Assembly (NCBI GenBank): GCA_015655415.1
Contig: JAATFB010000066.1
Location: 1-64,000, forward strand
Reading direction: 5' to 3'
Length of the DNA: 64,000 bases
Source of the DNA: Actinomycetales bacterium
GTDB lineage: Bacteria; Actinomycetota; Actinomycetes; Actinomycetales; Microbacteriaceae
Shown here: positions 16,514-26,091 of the stretch, piece after piece
Layout of the letters: every line of letters begins with the position of its first letter
Numbering within the stretch: the first letter of the stretch is position 1
Position numbers and translations under genes: made by a program
Notes under the pieces: generated by a model
Seen by the model: the letters and a program-made list of their open reading frames with translations, nothing else
The model's database searches: none
What the model was told of the DNA's origin: nothing

Positions 16514-17653
16514 CTACGACAGATGCCGCTCCGGCGGGCCGACGTAGGTCGACAGCGGCCGGATCAGCGAATTGGACTCGAGCTGCTCGACCACGTGCGC
16601 GGTCCAGCCCGTCACGCGCGCCGCCGCGAAGATCGGAGTGAACGTCGGCGTGTCGAAGCCCATCAGGTGATAGGCGGGACCACTGGGGTAGTCGAGGTTC
16701 GGCTTGATGCCCTTGCGGGCATCCATCGCCTGCTCCAGCGCGGTGTAGAGCTCAAGGACATCCGGGCGGTCGTAGTGCTCCGCCAGGCGGCCGAGGGCGT
16801 CCCTCATCGTCGGCACCCGCGAGTCGCCGTTCTTGTACACCCGGTGCCCGAAGCCCATGACCTTGCGCCGGGCCGCAAGCGCGTCGTCGAGCCACCGCTC
16901 GGCGTTCTCGGCCGTCCCGATCTCCTCGAACGCGACCATGACGGCCTCGTTCGCCCCGCCGTGCAACGGACCCTTGAGCGCGCCGATCGCCCCCGTGACC
17001 GCGCTGTAGACGTCGGACAGGGTCGACGCGATCACCCGGGCGGTGAAGGTGGACGCGTTGAACGAATGCTCCGCGTACAGCACGAGCGAGACGCGGAACG
17101 CGTCGGCCACCACCGCCTCCGGCACCTCCCCGAAAGTCATATAGAGGAAGTTCGACGCGAAGTCGAGGTCGTCGCGCGGCTCCAGGAGCGGCATCCCGTG
17201 TCGTCGCCGCTGGTCGTAGGCCACGATCGACGGAAGCTGTGCCGTCAGCCTGAGCGCCTTGGGGTACACCGTCTCGAACGGGCTCGGCAGAGCGCCGAAC
17301 GCACCGTCCGCGTCGTCGGCGCCGATCACGCTGACGGCGGTGCGCAGCACGTCCATCGGGTGCGCGGATGTCGGGATGTCGTCGATCGCCCGCCGCACGT
17401 TCTGCGGCAGGGCACGCTGCTCGCGCTCCGCCGCCTCGAACGCCCGCAGCGCGTCGCCGTCCGGCAGCTCACCGTGCCACAGCAGGTACGCGACCTCCTC
17501 GAACGAGCACGACGCCGCGAGCTCCTGCACCGGGTACCCGCGATACAGCAGCGAGTTGGTCGCAGGGTTGACGCTGGAGATCGCCGTGGCGTCGACGACC
17601 ACGCCGGCCAGTCCCTTGTGGATCTCCGGCTCGGATGCCGACTCTTCGCTCAT
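16514..17653 (-). CDS. prpC: 2-methylcitrate synthase / citrate synthase
   Basis: This 379-residue citrate synthase-family protein condenses an acyl-CoA with oxaloacetate. Catalytic segments are PLHGGANEAVMVAFEE, VMGFGHRVYKNGDSR and the C-terminal RVTGWTAHVVEQ. Length and short N terminus fit the methylcitrate synthase/type II-like group. The prpD gene immediately upstream on the same strand points to propionyl-CoA use, but ordinary citrate synthase activity is also likely. The start is ATG 17653 (MSEESAS), preceded by AAGGAG; the 463-codon ORF in the track extends into repeat array C and is not real. The repeat array separates it from prpD by 293 bp. Confidence 0.88.
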   Translation of the reverse strand: MSEESASEPEIHKGLAGVVVDATAISSVNPATNSLLYRGYPVQELAASCSFEEVAYLLWHGELPDGDALRAFEAAEREQRALPQNVRRAIDDIPTSAHPMDVLRTAVSVIGADDADGAFGALPSPFETVYPKALRLTAQLPSIVAYDQRRRHGMPLLEPRDDLDFASNFLYMTFGEVPEAVVADAFRVSLVLYAEHSFNASTFTARVIASTLSDVYSAVTGAIGALKGPLHGGANEAVMVAFEEIGTAENAERWLDDALAARRKVMGFGHRVYKNGDSRVPTMRDALGRLAEHYDRPDVLELYTALEQAMDARKGIKPNLDYPSGPAYHLMGFDTPTFTPIFAAARVTGWTAHVVEQLESNSLIRPLSTYVGPPERHLS

Positions 17654-17767
17654 GACGCTCCTTCGCTCCATCAGCCAGTCTGTCATCGCCGCCACGGTGC
17701 GTCGCGGCGAATCCGGCGGCGTCGGAGGTGGCGGGTTCGACGGGTGCGAGCTGCAGGGGCGAGGAGC

Positions 17768-17941
17768 GGTTTCGACGGGCTCAACCGACGGCAGACAAGG
17801 GGCGGTTTCGACGGGGTCAACCGGCGGGGACGGGGCGCGGCCGGTTTCGACAGGCTCAACCGACGGCAGACAAGGGGCGGTTTCGACGGGGTCAACCGGC
17901 GGCACACAAGGGGCGGTTTCGACAGGCTCAACCGGCGGGGA
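17768..17941 (+). repeat. Dispersed-repeat array C (five copies)
   Basis: Five units starting at about 17768, 17804, 17843, 17879 and 17915 (period 36-39 bp) read GGTTTCGAC(A/G)GG(C/G)TCAACC followed by G(A/G)CGG. The central five bases vary (CAGGC, CGGGC, CGGGG) while the flanking arms stay complementary. The array fills most of the 293-bp gap between prpD and prpC and starts directly behind the prpD stop. Confidence 0.9.
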
Positions 17942-17946
17942 CGGGG

Positions 17947-19485
17947 TCAGAAGAGGCCGCGCGGGCTCTCCACCGAGGCGAGCAGGCCGTGCCGGGCACT
18001 GAAGCCCAGTCCCGCGAGCTCCTCCGGGGCGAGCTCCGGAAGCCGCTGGGCGACATCCAGGAAGCGCTCGATCTCGGACTCCTCCAGCACGTCCGCGGCG
18101 AGCGTGCGGAACTTCCTCACGTAGTCCTCCCGGCCGAACGGCCGCGCGCCCAGCGGATGCGCGTCAGCCACCGCGATCTCCTCGACGATCCGCGAGCCGT
18201 CGACGAACGTGACCTCCACACGCCCGCCGAACGCCTGCTCCTTCGGATCCTGGGAGTGGTAGCGGCGCGTCCACTCCGGATCCTCCTGTGTGGAGACCTT
18301 GCGCCAGAGCGCCACCGTGTCGGGACGAGAGGCCCGCTCCGGCGCGTAGGAGGCCACGTGATCCCACGTGCCGTCCTGCAGCGCGACCGTGAAGATGTAG
18401 GGGATGGAGTGGTCGAGCGTCTCCCGGGAGGCGCTCGGGTCGTACTTCTGCGGGTCGTTCGCGCCCGAGCCGATGACCGTGTGCGTGTGGTGCGAGGTGT
18501 GCAGCACGATGCCCTGCACCCGCTGCGGGTCGTCGAAGACGATCGGGTACTCGTCGTGCAGCCTGCGCGCGAGATCGATCCAGGCCTGCGCCTGGTACTC
18601 CGCCGAGTGCTCCTTGGTGAACGAGTCGAGGATGGCGCGCTTCGGCTCCCCCGGCCCCGGAAGGGACACCTCGTAGACGGCGTCAGGCCCGTCCAGCAGC
18701 CAGGCGATCACCCCGTCCTCTCCCTCGTAGATCGGTGTGGGGCTGGTCTCGCCGCGCATCGCGCGGTCGACGGACTCGACGGCCATCTTGCCGGCGAACG
18801 CGGGGGCGAACGCCTTCCAGCTCGAGATCTCGCCCTTGCGCGACTGCCGCGTCTGCGTCGTGGTGTGCAGCGCCTGGCCGACGGCCTGGAAGAGGACCTC
18901 CGGCTCGAGACCGAGCAGGGTGCCGATCCCCGCGGCCGCGGAGGGCCCGAGGTGGGCGATGTGGTCGATCTTGTGCGCGTGCAGGCTGATCGACCGCGCC
19001 AGGTCGATCTGGATCTCATACGCCGTGGCGATCCCACGCACCACCTCGCGCCCGCTGAGCCCGCGCTCGACGGCGAGATGCTGTGCCACCGCGATGACCG
19101 GCGGGATGTTGTCGCCCGGATGCGAGTACTCGGCGGCGAGGAACGTGTCGTGGTAGTCCAGCTCGCGCACCGCCACCCCGTTGGCCCAGGCCGCCCACTC
19201 CACGCTGACTCGGCGGGCGGCATCCGTGCCGAACACGCTCGACCCGCTGCCGCCGACGGAGACCGGATGCGCCAGCGCCTGGGCGCGCGCGGCCACCACC
19301 GGATGCCGCAGCAGCGACGCGGCCGCCACCGCCGCATTGTCGATCACCCGGTTGACGACCATCTCGGCCACCTCATGCGGCACGTCCACCGGATCGGCCG
19401 CCACCTGGGCGATCTTGTAGGCAAGCTGCTCCTCGCGGGGGAGCTCCTCGTCGCTGCGATGCGTGCGCACGTGCGTGATGTCCAC
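17947..19485 (-). CDS. prpD: 2-methylcitrate dehydratase
   Basis: This 512-residue MmgE/PrpD-family enzyme dehydrates 2-methylcitrate to 2-methyl-cis-aconitate in the methylcitrate cycle for propionate. Family features include [17 protein letters not shown] near residue 50, the conserved [20 protein letters not shown] region (about 120) and [16 protein letters not shown] chose GTG 19485 (VDITHVRTH); the ORF upstream is low-complexity and overlaps the next gene's territory. A TAGGTT box lies 7 nt before the GTG. The stop is inside the last bases adjoining repeat array C. The methylisocitrate lyase gene (prpB), often between prpD and prpC, is not here. Confidence 0.92.
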   Translation of the reverse strand: MDITHVRTHRSDEELPREEQLAYKIAQVAADPVDVPHEVAEMVVNRVIDNAAVAAASLLRHPVVAARAQALAHPVSVGGSGSSVFGTDAARRVSVEWAAWANGVAVRELDYHDTFLAAEYSHPGDNIPPVIAVAQHLAVERGLSGREVVRGIATAYEIQIDLARSISLHAHKIDHIAHLGPSAAAGIGTLLGLEPEVLFQAVGQALHTTTQTRQSRKGEISSWKAFAPAFAGKMAVESVDRAMRGETSPTPIYEGEDGVIAWLLDGPDAVYEVSLPGPGEPKRAILDSFTKEHSAEYQAQAWIDLARRLHDEYPIVFDDPQRVQGIVLHTSHHTHTVIGSGANDPQKYDPSASRETLDHSIPYIFTVALQDGTWDHVASYAPERASRPDTVALWRKVSTQEDPEWTRRYHSQDPKEQAFGGRVEVTFVDGSRIVEEIAVADAHPLGARPFGREDYVRKFRTLAADVLEESEIERFLDVAQRLPELAPEELAGLGFSARHGLLASVESPRGLF

Positions 19486-19492
19486 GCCATCG

Positions 19493-19498
19493 AACCTA
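19493..19498 (-). promoter_or_regulatory. -10 box of prpD, predicted leaderless
   Basis: On the minus strand TAGGTT lies 7 nt before GTG 19485. No ribosome binding site is apparent. Confidence 0.5.
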
Positions 19499-19589
19499 CC
19501 GGGCACGGGGCGCGAACGACATCGACCGGCGAGCCGTTCGGGAAAACGCGCGCCGTCGCCGCCCCTCCGGGGCGGCGCTGGCGGCCGCC

Positions 19590-20369
19590 TCAGCCGCCCG
19601 GCAGGGTGCCCAGCCCGTCCGCGATCGGGATGGCCGCGAGCAGCCGGCGGGTGTAGGCGTCCCTCGGATGCGCCCACACCTCCTCGGCCGTGCCGAGCTC
19701 GACGATGCGGCCGGCACGCATCACGGCGATGCGGTCCGCGATCATCCGCACGACCGACAGGTCGTGGCTGATGAACAGCAGCGACACGCCGCGCCGCGAC
19801 GCGATGTCACGCATCAGCGTGGCGATGCGCGCCTGCAGCGAGGCGTCGAGCGAGGCGATCGGCTCATCGCCGATCAGGACCCTCGGCATCGCGGCGAGCG
19901 CCCTGGCGATCGCGATGCGCTGACGCTGGCCACCGGAGAACTCGTGCGGATAGCGCCGGGCGACATCCGGCTCCAGCCCCACGTCGGCGAGCAGCTCCGC
20001 GACGGGGGGCGCGTTCCCGGTCACGGCACGCCTGCCGTCCTCGATCTGGCTGCCGATTCGCCGACGGGGGTTGAGCGACGCATAAGGGTTCTGGAACACC
20101 ATCTGGATGCGACGCAGCCGCTGCGGCCGACGCCCCCGACCGAGCCGCGTCACCGGTTCCCCGTCGAATCGGATGCTGCCCCCGGTCAGCGGCTCCAGCC
20201 CGCACGCCGCACGCGCCAGCGTCGACTTGCCGCAGCCGGACTCCCCCACGAGACCCAGCACCTCGCCCTCGTGGAGGGCGAGGCTCACCCCGTCCACCGC
20301 CCGCAGGTCCGCGCGACCGGCCTGCCGGTAGCTCACGGCCACGTCGTCGAACTCCAGGTCAGCGGGCAT
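19590..20369 (-). CDS. Dipeptide/oligopeptide ABC transporter ATP-binding protein (DppF/OppF type)
   Basis: This 259-residue cytoplasmic ATPase powers peptide import with the genes upstream. Walker A is [15 protein letters not shown], the Q-loop lies in [14 protein letters not shown], the signature is [15 protein letters not shown], Walker B is [12 protein letters not shown] and the H-loop is [18 protein letters not shown] and the C-terminal RRLLAAIP are typical of the Dpp/Opp ATPases. The start is ATG 20369, 7 nt after GAGGAG, which excludes the six-codon longer ORF. It is the last gene of the operon and overlaps the stop of the preceding ATPase by 11 bp. Confidence 0.92.
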   Translation of the reverse strand: MPADLEFDDVAVSYRQAGRADLRAVDGVSLALHEGEVLGLVGESGCGKSTLARAACGLEPLTGGSIRFDGEPVTRLGRGRRPQRLRRIQMVFQNPYASLNPRRRIGSQIEDGRRAVTGNAPPVAELLADVGLEPDVARRYPHEFSGGQRQRIAIARALAAMPRVLIGDEPIASLDASLQARIATLMRDIASRRGVSLLFISHDLSVVRMIADRIAVMRAGRIVELGTAEEVWAHPRDAYTRRLLAAIPIADGLGTLPGG

Positions 20370-21267
20370 CGGTGAGCTCCTCGTCATACGGTCCGGCGCC
20401 GGGCGGCGGCGTCTTCGGCAACGACTCGATGAGCGATCGCGTGTAGTCGTTGCGCGGATGGCGGATGACCTGTCGGCGGTCGCCGTGCTCGACGATCGCG
20501 CCGTCGTGCATGACCGCGATCGTGTCCGCCACCGACGACATCACCGCCAGGTCGTGCGTGACCAGCAGGACGGCGAGGCCGAGGTCGTCGCACAGCTCGC
20601 GAAGCAGGCGCAGCACTCCCGCCTGCACGGTGACGTCCAGCGCCGTCGTCGGCTCGTCGGCGATGAGCACGCTGGGCGCGCAGGCGATGGCGGAGGCGAT
20701 CGCGATCCGCTGCAACTGGCCGCCGGAGAACTGATGCGGATACCGCGACAGCGCCTCCCGCGGCCTCGGGACGTGCACGCGCTCGAGCAGCGAGACCGCG
20801 TGTTCGCGGGCGTCCTGCTTCGACATCCCCAGATGGTGGCGCACGTGATCGGTGAGCTGGCCGCCGATGGAGATCATCGGGTGCAGGCTCGCCGTCGGGT
20901 CCTGGAACACCATCGCTACCTCGCGCCCGCGCACGCGGTTGAGCTCCCGCGACCGCAGCGAGAGGACGTTCGGCACCAGCATCCGCTCACCGCGGAGCTC
21001 GACGGTTCCCCGCACGAGCGCTCCGGCCGGCTGCAGACCGCAGACGGCGAGCCCCGTCATCGTCTTCCCCGATCCGGACTCGCCGGCAAGACCGGTGACC
21101 TCGCCGGCCGGCACCCGGAGGTCCACGCCGCGCAGGATCTCGCTCGGGCCGTCCTTGCCCCGCACGGACAGGGTGAGGCCACCGATGCGCAGGCCCCGCC
21201 AGTCCGCCGCGTCCGCACCCGGGGACTCCGTGAGCCCGTCCGCCTGCCCTCGCCCAACGCGGCTCAC
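20359..21267 (-). CDS. Dipeptide/oligopeptide ABC transporter ATP-binding protein (DppD/OppD type)
   Basis: This 302-residue partner ATPase has Walker A GLAGESGSGKTMTGLAV, Q-loop MVFQDPTASLHPM, signature FSGGQLQRIAIASAIA, Walker B VLIADEPTTALD and H-loop LLVTHDLAVM. The GTG start at 21267 overlaps the permease stop by 4 bp (GTGA). The track's 575-codon ORF is this gene plus out-of-frame read-through of the permease. It forms a heterodimer with the following ATPase under the two permeases. Confidence 0.92.
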   Translation of the reverse strand: MSRVGRGQADGLTESPGADAADWRGLRIGGLTLSVRGKDGPSEILRGVDLRVPAGEVTGLAGESGSGKTMTGLAVCGLQPAGALVRGTVELRGERMLVPNVLSLRSRELNRVRGREVAMVFQDPTASLHPMISIGGQLTDHVRHHLGMSKQDAREHAVSLLERVHVPRPREALSRYPHQFSGGQLQRIAIASAIACAPSVLIADEPTTALDVTVQAGVLRLLRELCDDLGLAVLLVTHDLAVMSSVADTIAVMHDGAIVEHGDRRQVIRHPRNDYTRSLIESLPKTPPPGAGPYDEELTDAR

Positions 21268-22178
21268 ACCGACACCTCCGAGACCGCCTCGGCGGTACGC
21301 GGGTCGAGCGCGTCGCGCAGCGCGTCGCCCACGAAGTTGAACGCCACCACGACCGTGAAGATCGCGAGCCCGGGGAACGCCGCCAGCCACCAGCTGCTGA
21401 ACTGCTGAACGCCGTCCGAGACCATGGCCCCCCACTCCGGCGTCGGCGGAACCGCGCCGAGGCCCAGGAACGAGAGCCCCGAGAGCAGCAGGATCGCATT
21501 GCCGAAGTCGAGCGTGGCCAGCACGAGCACCGGTGCGGCGACGTTGGGCAGGATGTCCCGCCCGAGCGAGCGGACCGTCCCGGCTCCCAGCAGGCGTCCT
21601 GCGACCACGTATTCCTGGCCGCGAGCGCTCAGCACCAGCGAGCGCATCACGCGCGCGTAGCTCGGCCACGACACCACGAGCAGCGCGATCACCGCGTTGA
21701 GCAGGCTCGGTCCCAGGGATGCCGCGACGATCATGGCCAGGATGATCGTGGGGAAGGCGAACACCAGGTCGGCGATGCGCATGATCACCTCGTCGACGAC
21801 CCGGCCGAAGTATCCCGCGATCGCCCCGACCACCGACCCGATCACCATCGACGCCAGGACGAGGATCAGCGACAGCGGCAGCGAGATCCGCGAGCCGTAG
21901 AGGGTGCGGGAGAGCACGTCCCTGCCCAGCACGTCCGTTCCGAACCAGTGCGCTGCGCTCGGCGGCGCCAGCCGTGCGAACTCCTGCGCGAGCGGGTCGT
22001 ACGGCGCCACCAGCGGGGCGAGCACCGCGATCACGAGCCAGAACACGATCACCACGATGCCGACGATCGCCATGGGCCGTCGCCACTGCTGCGGCAGCAG
22101 CGGACGCCTGCGGCGCTTCCAGGCCGGCGCCCGCAACGTGCGGCGGCCGCCCGGCCCGGCCGCGGCATCCGTGCTCAT
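21264..22178 (-). CDS. Dipeptide/oligopeptide ABC transporter permease (DppC type)
   Basis: This 304-residue inner-membrane permease has a first helix near IVGIVVIVFWLVIAVLAPLV followed by the DppC hallmark HWFGTDVLGRDVLSRTLYG, then four or five further helices with the EAA loop around VVAGRLLGAGTVRSLGRDILPN. I chose ATG 22178 because AGGAGGT sits 9 nt upstream; an earlier ATG at 22202 overlaps the dppB stop (ATGA) and would add 8 residues. It pairs with the DppB-type permease. Confidence 0.92.
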   Translation of the reverse strand: MSTDAAAGPGGRRTLRAPAWKRRRRPLLPQQWRRPMAIVGIVVIVFWLVIAVLAPLVAPYDPLAQEFARLAPPSAAHWFGTDVLGRDVLSRTLYGSRISLPLSLILVLASMVIGSVVGAIAGYFGRVVDEVIMRIADLVFAFPTIILAMIVAASLGPSLLNAVIALLVVSWPSYARVMRSLVLSARGQEYVVAGRLLGAGTVRSLGRDILPNVAAPVLVLATLDFGNAILLLSGLSFLGLGAVPPTPEWGAMVSDGVQQFSSWWLAAFPGLAIFTVVVAFNFVGDALRDALDPRTAEAVSEVSV

Positions 22179-22198
22179 GCCCGCACCACCTCCTGCGC

Positions 22199-23290
22199 TC
22201 ATTGCACCCTCACCCGTGGGTCGATGAAGCCGTAGACCACGTCGATGGCGAAGTTGATCGCGATGTAGACGATCCCGACGACGACCCCCACTCCCATCAC
22301 CGCGGGCAGGTCGAGCGTCGTCGCCGACTTGTACGCGTACTGGCCGAGGCCGCCCCATCCGAACACCTGCTCGGTGAGCACCGTTCCTGACAGCAGCGAG
22401 CCGAACGCGAGGCCCACGATCGTGAGGATCGGCAGCAGCGCCCCGCGCAGGATGTAGCGGAACACGACCGCGCGCGCCGGAAGCCCCTTGGCTCGCGCCG
22501 CCTTCACGTAGTCCTGCGAGAGCACGTCGAGCACGCCGGAGCGTGAGAACCGGATGAGCAGGCCGACGGTGTACAGGGTGAGCACGGCGCCCGGCAGCAC
22601 CAGATGCGCCAGGGCATCCGCGAACGTGTCCCATTGGCCGGCGAGCAGCGCGTCCACCGTGTACATGCCGGTGACCGTGGGCGGTGGCGTGGTCGCCGGG
22701 TCGAGGCGCCCGGTGCCGGGCGCCCAGCCCAGCACGTAGAAGAAGAGGTAGAAGAACGCCAGAGCGAGCCAGAACGTCGGGATCGAGATGCCGACGAGGC
22801 TGAACACTCGGATCACCTGGTCGGAGAGCCGGTTGTGACGCAGCGCCGCGATGAGCCCCAGCCCGAGGCCGATCACGATCGAGAACACGAGCACGAACAA
22901 CGCCAGCTCGGCCGTCGCCGGAAACGCGACCGCGAGGTCCCGGGCGACGGGATTGTGCGTCTGCGTAGAGGTGCCCAGGTTGCCCTGGAGCAGATGCGCC
23001 AGGTAGATGAAGTACTGGACGACCACCGGCTTGTCCAGGCCCTGCTGGGCACGGAAGGCCGCCACGATCTTCGGGTCGCCCGCCGCCCGCTCTCCCAGCG
23101 CCGCCTGCACGGGATCGGCCGGCACGAGGTTGCTGAGCACGAAGGTGACGATCGTCACCCCGATGAGCAGCAGCACGCTGATGCCCAGGCGGATGCCGAC
23201 GTACCGCAGCAGCGGGTGCCGGCGACGACCGGCGCGACTCGTCCCGGTCGCCGCCAGCTCGACGTCGCTACTTGATGGCAGCGAGGTCAA
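22199..23290 (-). CDS. Dipeptide/oligopeptide ABC transporter permease (DppB type)
   Basis: This permease of up to 363 residues has the DppB layout: an N-terminal helix (IRLGISVLLLIGVTIVTFVL) with FVLSNLVPADPV, a large periplasmic segment, GNLGTSTQT, then the core helices and the EAA region YVKAARAKGLPARAVVFRYILRGALLP. The only start that keeps the N-terminal region is TTG 23290, which overlaps the binding-protein gene by 23 bp; the exact start is uncertain. It forms the channel with the DppC-type protein. Confidence 0.9.
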   Translation of the reverse strand: MTSLPSSSDVELAATGTSRAGRRRHPLLRYVGIRLGISVLLLIGVTIVTFVLSNLVPADPVQAALGERAAGDPKIVAAFRAQQGLDKPVVVQYFIYLAHLLQGNLGTSTQTHNPVARDLAVAFPATAELALFVLVFSIVIGLGLGLIAALRHNRLSDQVIRVFSLVGISIPTFWLALAFFYLFFYVLGWAPGTGRLDPATTPPPTVTGMYTVDALLAGQWDTFADALAHLVLPGAVLTLYTVGLLIRFSRSGVLDVLSQDYVKAARAKGLPARAVVFRYILRGALLPILTIVGLAFGSLLSGTVLTEQVFGWGGLGQYAYKSATTLDLPAVMGVGVVVGIVYIAINFAIDVVYGFIDPRVRVQ

Positions 23291-24836
23291 CTGTCCACAC
23301 GGGGTTCAACTGGAGCGAGGTGATGTTCGAGGACGTCACGACGTACTGTCCGGGCTGCACGAGCGGAACGAAGGGACCGCTCGCGTTCTGTGCCCGCTGC
23401 CAGTCCGCGTAGGCGCCGGCCCGATCATCCCCGAGCGCGGCCGCCGCCTTATGCTCCGCCGCGGTCACGGTCGGGTCGGCACCGGCCTTCCATCCCGCCC
23501 GCAGCCCGAGGTCCTCGCCGGGATTGAACACGAGGTAGTCGGACGGGTCGGGGTAGTCGGGGCCCCAGTACATGATGCCCGACTGCAGCTTGCCCCCGCG
23601 ATAGGCGTCGAGGAACGTGGCGATCGGGCTCGGCGAGAGGCTCACATTGATGCCGATCGCCTTCCACTGCGCCTGGAGCGCCTGGGCGAACGTCTCCATC
23701 TGGATGCCGTCGACCGTGATGTCGTTGGGGTAGGAGAACGTCACCGTCTGGCCCGCATAGCCGCTCCTGGCGAGCGCCGCCTTGGCGGCCGCCGTGTCGT
23801 GGCTGTCGGTGGCGTCAGCCTTGATCGAGCCGAGGAACTGCGAGGGGACGAGCCCGCCGGGCTGGGTCGCGCCCTCTCCGGCGAGCGACAGGATCTTGGA
23901 GTAGTCGATGCCCCTGCGGATCGCGGTGAGGAAGTCCGGCTTGTCTGTCACGCCGCCCGAGTACGCGGCGTCCTGGTTGAACCAGAGATAGATCAGGTAC
24001 GGCGAGGCGCCCTTGATGACCCGGGTCTTGCCGCCGCTCAGGCCCTTCACCTGGTCGGCGTTGAGGTCGAGCGCCACCTGCGACGAGCCGGCCTGCACGT
24101 TGATCTTCTGAGTCGGGCCCGCCACGTTCTCGAGAACGACCTTGCCGTATGCGGGCTTCGGACCTGCGTAGTGCGGATTCGGCGCGAACACGACCTTCGT
24201 GTTCACGTTGTACGACTGCAGCATGTAAGGACCCGAACCGAGCGATGTCTTGTTCAGGTACGACTCCGCCGAGTCCGACTTCGTCGTCGAGCCGCCGTGC
24301 TTCTTCAGCGCCTTCGCGTCGACGATGCCCAGCGACGGGTTCGGCAGGATGGAGGGCAACGCGGGGTTCGCCGAGGCGCTGGTGAGCACGATCGTCTTGT
24401 CGTCCTTCTTCGTCACGGTGACGCCGTCGAGCAGGAACGAGGGGTTGCCCGCGATGCCCTGGACGCGCTTCAGCGAGAACACGACGTCGTCGACAGTCAC
24501 CGGATCCCCGTTGGAGAAGTAGTGCTTGCCGTTCATCGTGAGCGTGAGCGTCTTGTCGTCCGACGACTCCTTGTACGACATGATCCCCGGCACCGGCTTG
24601 GTGACATCGCCGCCCTTGAAGGTGAGAGCGGTCTCGTAGAGGGCGTGGTCCACGATCGAGCCGGTCAGCTCGAAGGCGCGGGCAGGGTCTGACGTCTTCA
24701 GGTCGAACGAGTTGTCGACCACGAGCGTCTTGCCTCCACCGGCGTTCGAGCCGCCGCCCGAGCACCCGGTCAGCACGATGGCGGTGCCGACGCAGAGGAC
24801 GACGGCCGCGGCGAGGCGGCGATGGGCGCGGATCAT
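23268..24836 (-). CDS. Dipeptide/oligopeptide ABC transporter substrate-binding lipoprotein
   Basis: This 522-residue family-5 extracellular solute-binding protein starts with a lipoprotein signal (MIRAHRRLAAAVVLCVGTAI then lipobox VLTGC) and is anchored to the outer face of the membrane. The fold features are EVALTFKGGDVTKPVPGI-like entry, FSNGDPVTVDDVVFSLKRV near residue 110 and the C-terminal lobe around GIMYWGPDYPDPSDYL. It captures peptides for the permeases. ATG 24836 is preceded by AAGGAG at ideal spacing; the extra 83 codons in the track are spurious. A GGGAATTCCC palindrome lies in its leader at about 24894. Confidence 0.92.
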   Translation of the reverse strand: MIRAHRRLAAAVVLCVGTAIVLTGCSGGGSNAGGGKTLVVDNSFDLKTSDPARAFELTGSIVDHALYETALTFKGGDVTKPVPGIMSYKESSDDKTLTLTMNGKHYFSNGDPVTVDDVVFSLKRVQGIAGNPSFLLDGVTVTKKDDKTIVLTSASANPALPSILPNPSLGIVDAKALKKHGGSTTKSDSAESYLNKTSLGSGPYMLQSYNVNTKVVFAPNPHYAGPKPAYGKVVLENVAGPTQKINVQAGSSQVALDLNADQVKGLSGGKTRVIKGASPYLIYLWFNQDAAYSGGVTDKPDFLTAIRRGIDYSKILSLAGEGATQPGGLVPSQFLGSIKADATDSHDTAAAKAALARSGYAGQTVTFSYPNDITVDGIQMETFAQALQAQWKAIGINVSLSPSPIATFLDAYRGGKLQSGIMYWGPDYPDPSDYLVFNPGEDLGLRAGWKAGADPTVTAAEHKAAAALGDDRAGAYADWQRAQNASGPFVPLVQPGQYVVTSSNITSLQLNPVWTVDLAAIK

Positions 24837-24963
24837 GCTGTCTCCTTCTCCCACTTTCAGGTGCGGCACGGGTGGGCGGTTCCCCGCCGACCCGGGAATT
24901 CCCTCACGGTACGCGGCATCCGTTTCGGCGGCGTTTCGTTCCGCCAGTATGCGGTGCGATCCG

Positions 24964-26055
24964 TCACACCATGAGCGCAGGCGCGCCGGCGAGCCCGCGC
25001 CGCTCGAACGCGGCATCCGTCTGCGAGATAACGCGCAGCACGTTCGCGCCCGCCAGGCGGGCGAGCTCGCCGCTGGACCAGCCACGCTCGGCCAGCTCGG
25101 CGAGCAGCGCCGGATACCCGTCGACGCCCTCGAGCCCTGTGGGGAACTCGTCGGTGCCGTCGAAGTCGCTGCCGAGGCCGATGTGCTCGACGCCGGCGAC
25201 GTCGCGCGCGTGCTCTACGTGATCGGCCACGTCGGCGATCGTGACCGGCGGCATCGCCTCGGAGCGGTCCGATTCATGCCATCGTGCGAACTCCTCACTG
25301 AGGAACTGCGGCACGAACGTGATCATCGCCACGCCGCCGTTGTCGCGCAGCCGTGCCAGGACGTCGTCGGGGACGTTGCGTGGGTGATCGGCGAGCGCCC
25401 GCGCCGAGCTGTGGCTGAAGATGACGGGGGCGGATGCCACGTCGAGGGCAGCGTGCATCGTCTCGGGCGACACGTGGGAGAGGTCGACGAGCATCCCGAT
25501 GCGGTTGAGCTCGCGGACATAGTCGCGCCCCCGGTCGCTCAGGCCGTGGTGCCGCGGCTCGTCGGTGGCCGAGTCCGCCCACGAGGTGGTCCTGGTGTGG
25601 GTGAGCGTGAGGTAGCGCACGCCGAGGGCGGCGAGCATCCGCAGCACGCCCGGGGAGTCGGCCACCGAATGGCCGCCCTCGGCGCCGAGCAGGCAGGCTA
25701 TGCGGTCGCGCGATCGCGCGTGCATGATGTCGGCGGCCGATCGCGCCAGCTCGAAGTCATGCGGATACCGCGCGACCAGCCGGTGCACCCAGTCGATCTG
25801 CTCCAACGTGCCCTGCACGGCGGCCGCCCCGGAGTCGTCGTCGGCCACGTAGACGGACCAGAACTGGGCTCCGACCCCGCCACGACGCAACCGGACGATG
25901 TCGGTGTCGGTCGCCGGCTGCTCGACGAGACCCTCCACCGAGTACCCTCGACGGAGCCGGTTCTCCCATGCCCAGTCGTTGTGGCCGTCGATGACGGGGC
26001 AGAGCGAGAGCGCGGCGGCGACCACCGCGGCGGCATCCTGTGGTGTCGATGTCAT
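24964..26055 (-). CDS. Membrane dipeptidase (peptidase family M19)
   Basis: This 363-residue zinc dipeptidase has the metal site VIDGHNDWAWE near residue 21, the conserved LLGAEGGHSV glutamate loop, VDLSHVSPETMHAAL and SHSSARAL histidines, and IGLGSDFDG near the C terminus. Enzymes of this family hydrolyse dipeptides, often with D-residues. It is upstream of and collinear with the five-gene peptide transporter (127-bp gap), so it likely processes imported or cell-wall-derived dipeptides. ATG 26055 follows a TACCGT box by 7 nt, suggesting a leaderless message. Confidence 0.92.
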   Translation of the reverse strand: MTSTPQDAAAVVAAALSLCPVIDGHNDWAWENRLRRGYSVEGLVEQPATDTDIVRLRRGGVGAQFWSVYVADDDSGAAAVQGTLEQIDWVHRLVARYPHDFELARSAADIMHARSRDRIACLLGAEGGHSVADSPGVLRMLAALGVRYLTLTHTRTTSWADSATDEPRHHGLSDRGRDYVRELNRIGMLVDLSHVSPETMHAALDVASAPVIFSHSSARALADHPRNVPDDVLARLRDNGGVAMITFVPQFLSEEFARWHESDRSEAMPPVTIADVADHVEHARDVAGVEHIGLGSDFDGTDEFPTGLEGVDGYPALLAELAERGWSSGELARLAGANVLRVISQTDAAFERRGLAGAPALMV

Positions 26056-26062
26056 GCTCTCG

Positions 26063-26068
26063 ACGGTA
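26063..26068 (-). promoter_or_regulatory. -10 box of dipeptidase gene, predicted leaderless
   Basis: On the minus strand TACCGT lies 7 nt before ATG 26055. Confidence 0.55.
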
Positions 26069-26091
26069 GCGCGGCCGGTGCGGCGAGCGGT

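Noticed and set aside
17768-17941. CRISPR array
   Set aside because: Units are spaced 36-39 bp, but the 'spacers' are short, GC-rich and similar to each other, no cas genes are near, and the same element occurs at three other places.
24894-24903. GGGAATTCCC as an operator of the peptide transporter
   Set aside because: A perfect 10-bp palindrome, but single, short and in the leader without a second copy elsewhere; not enough to call.
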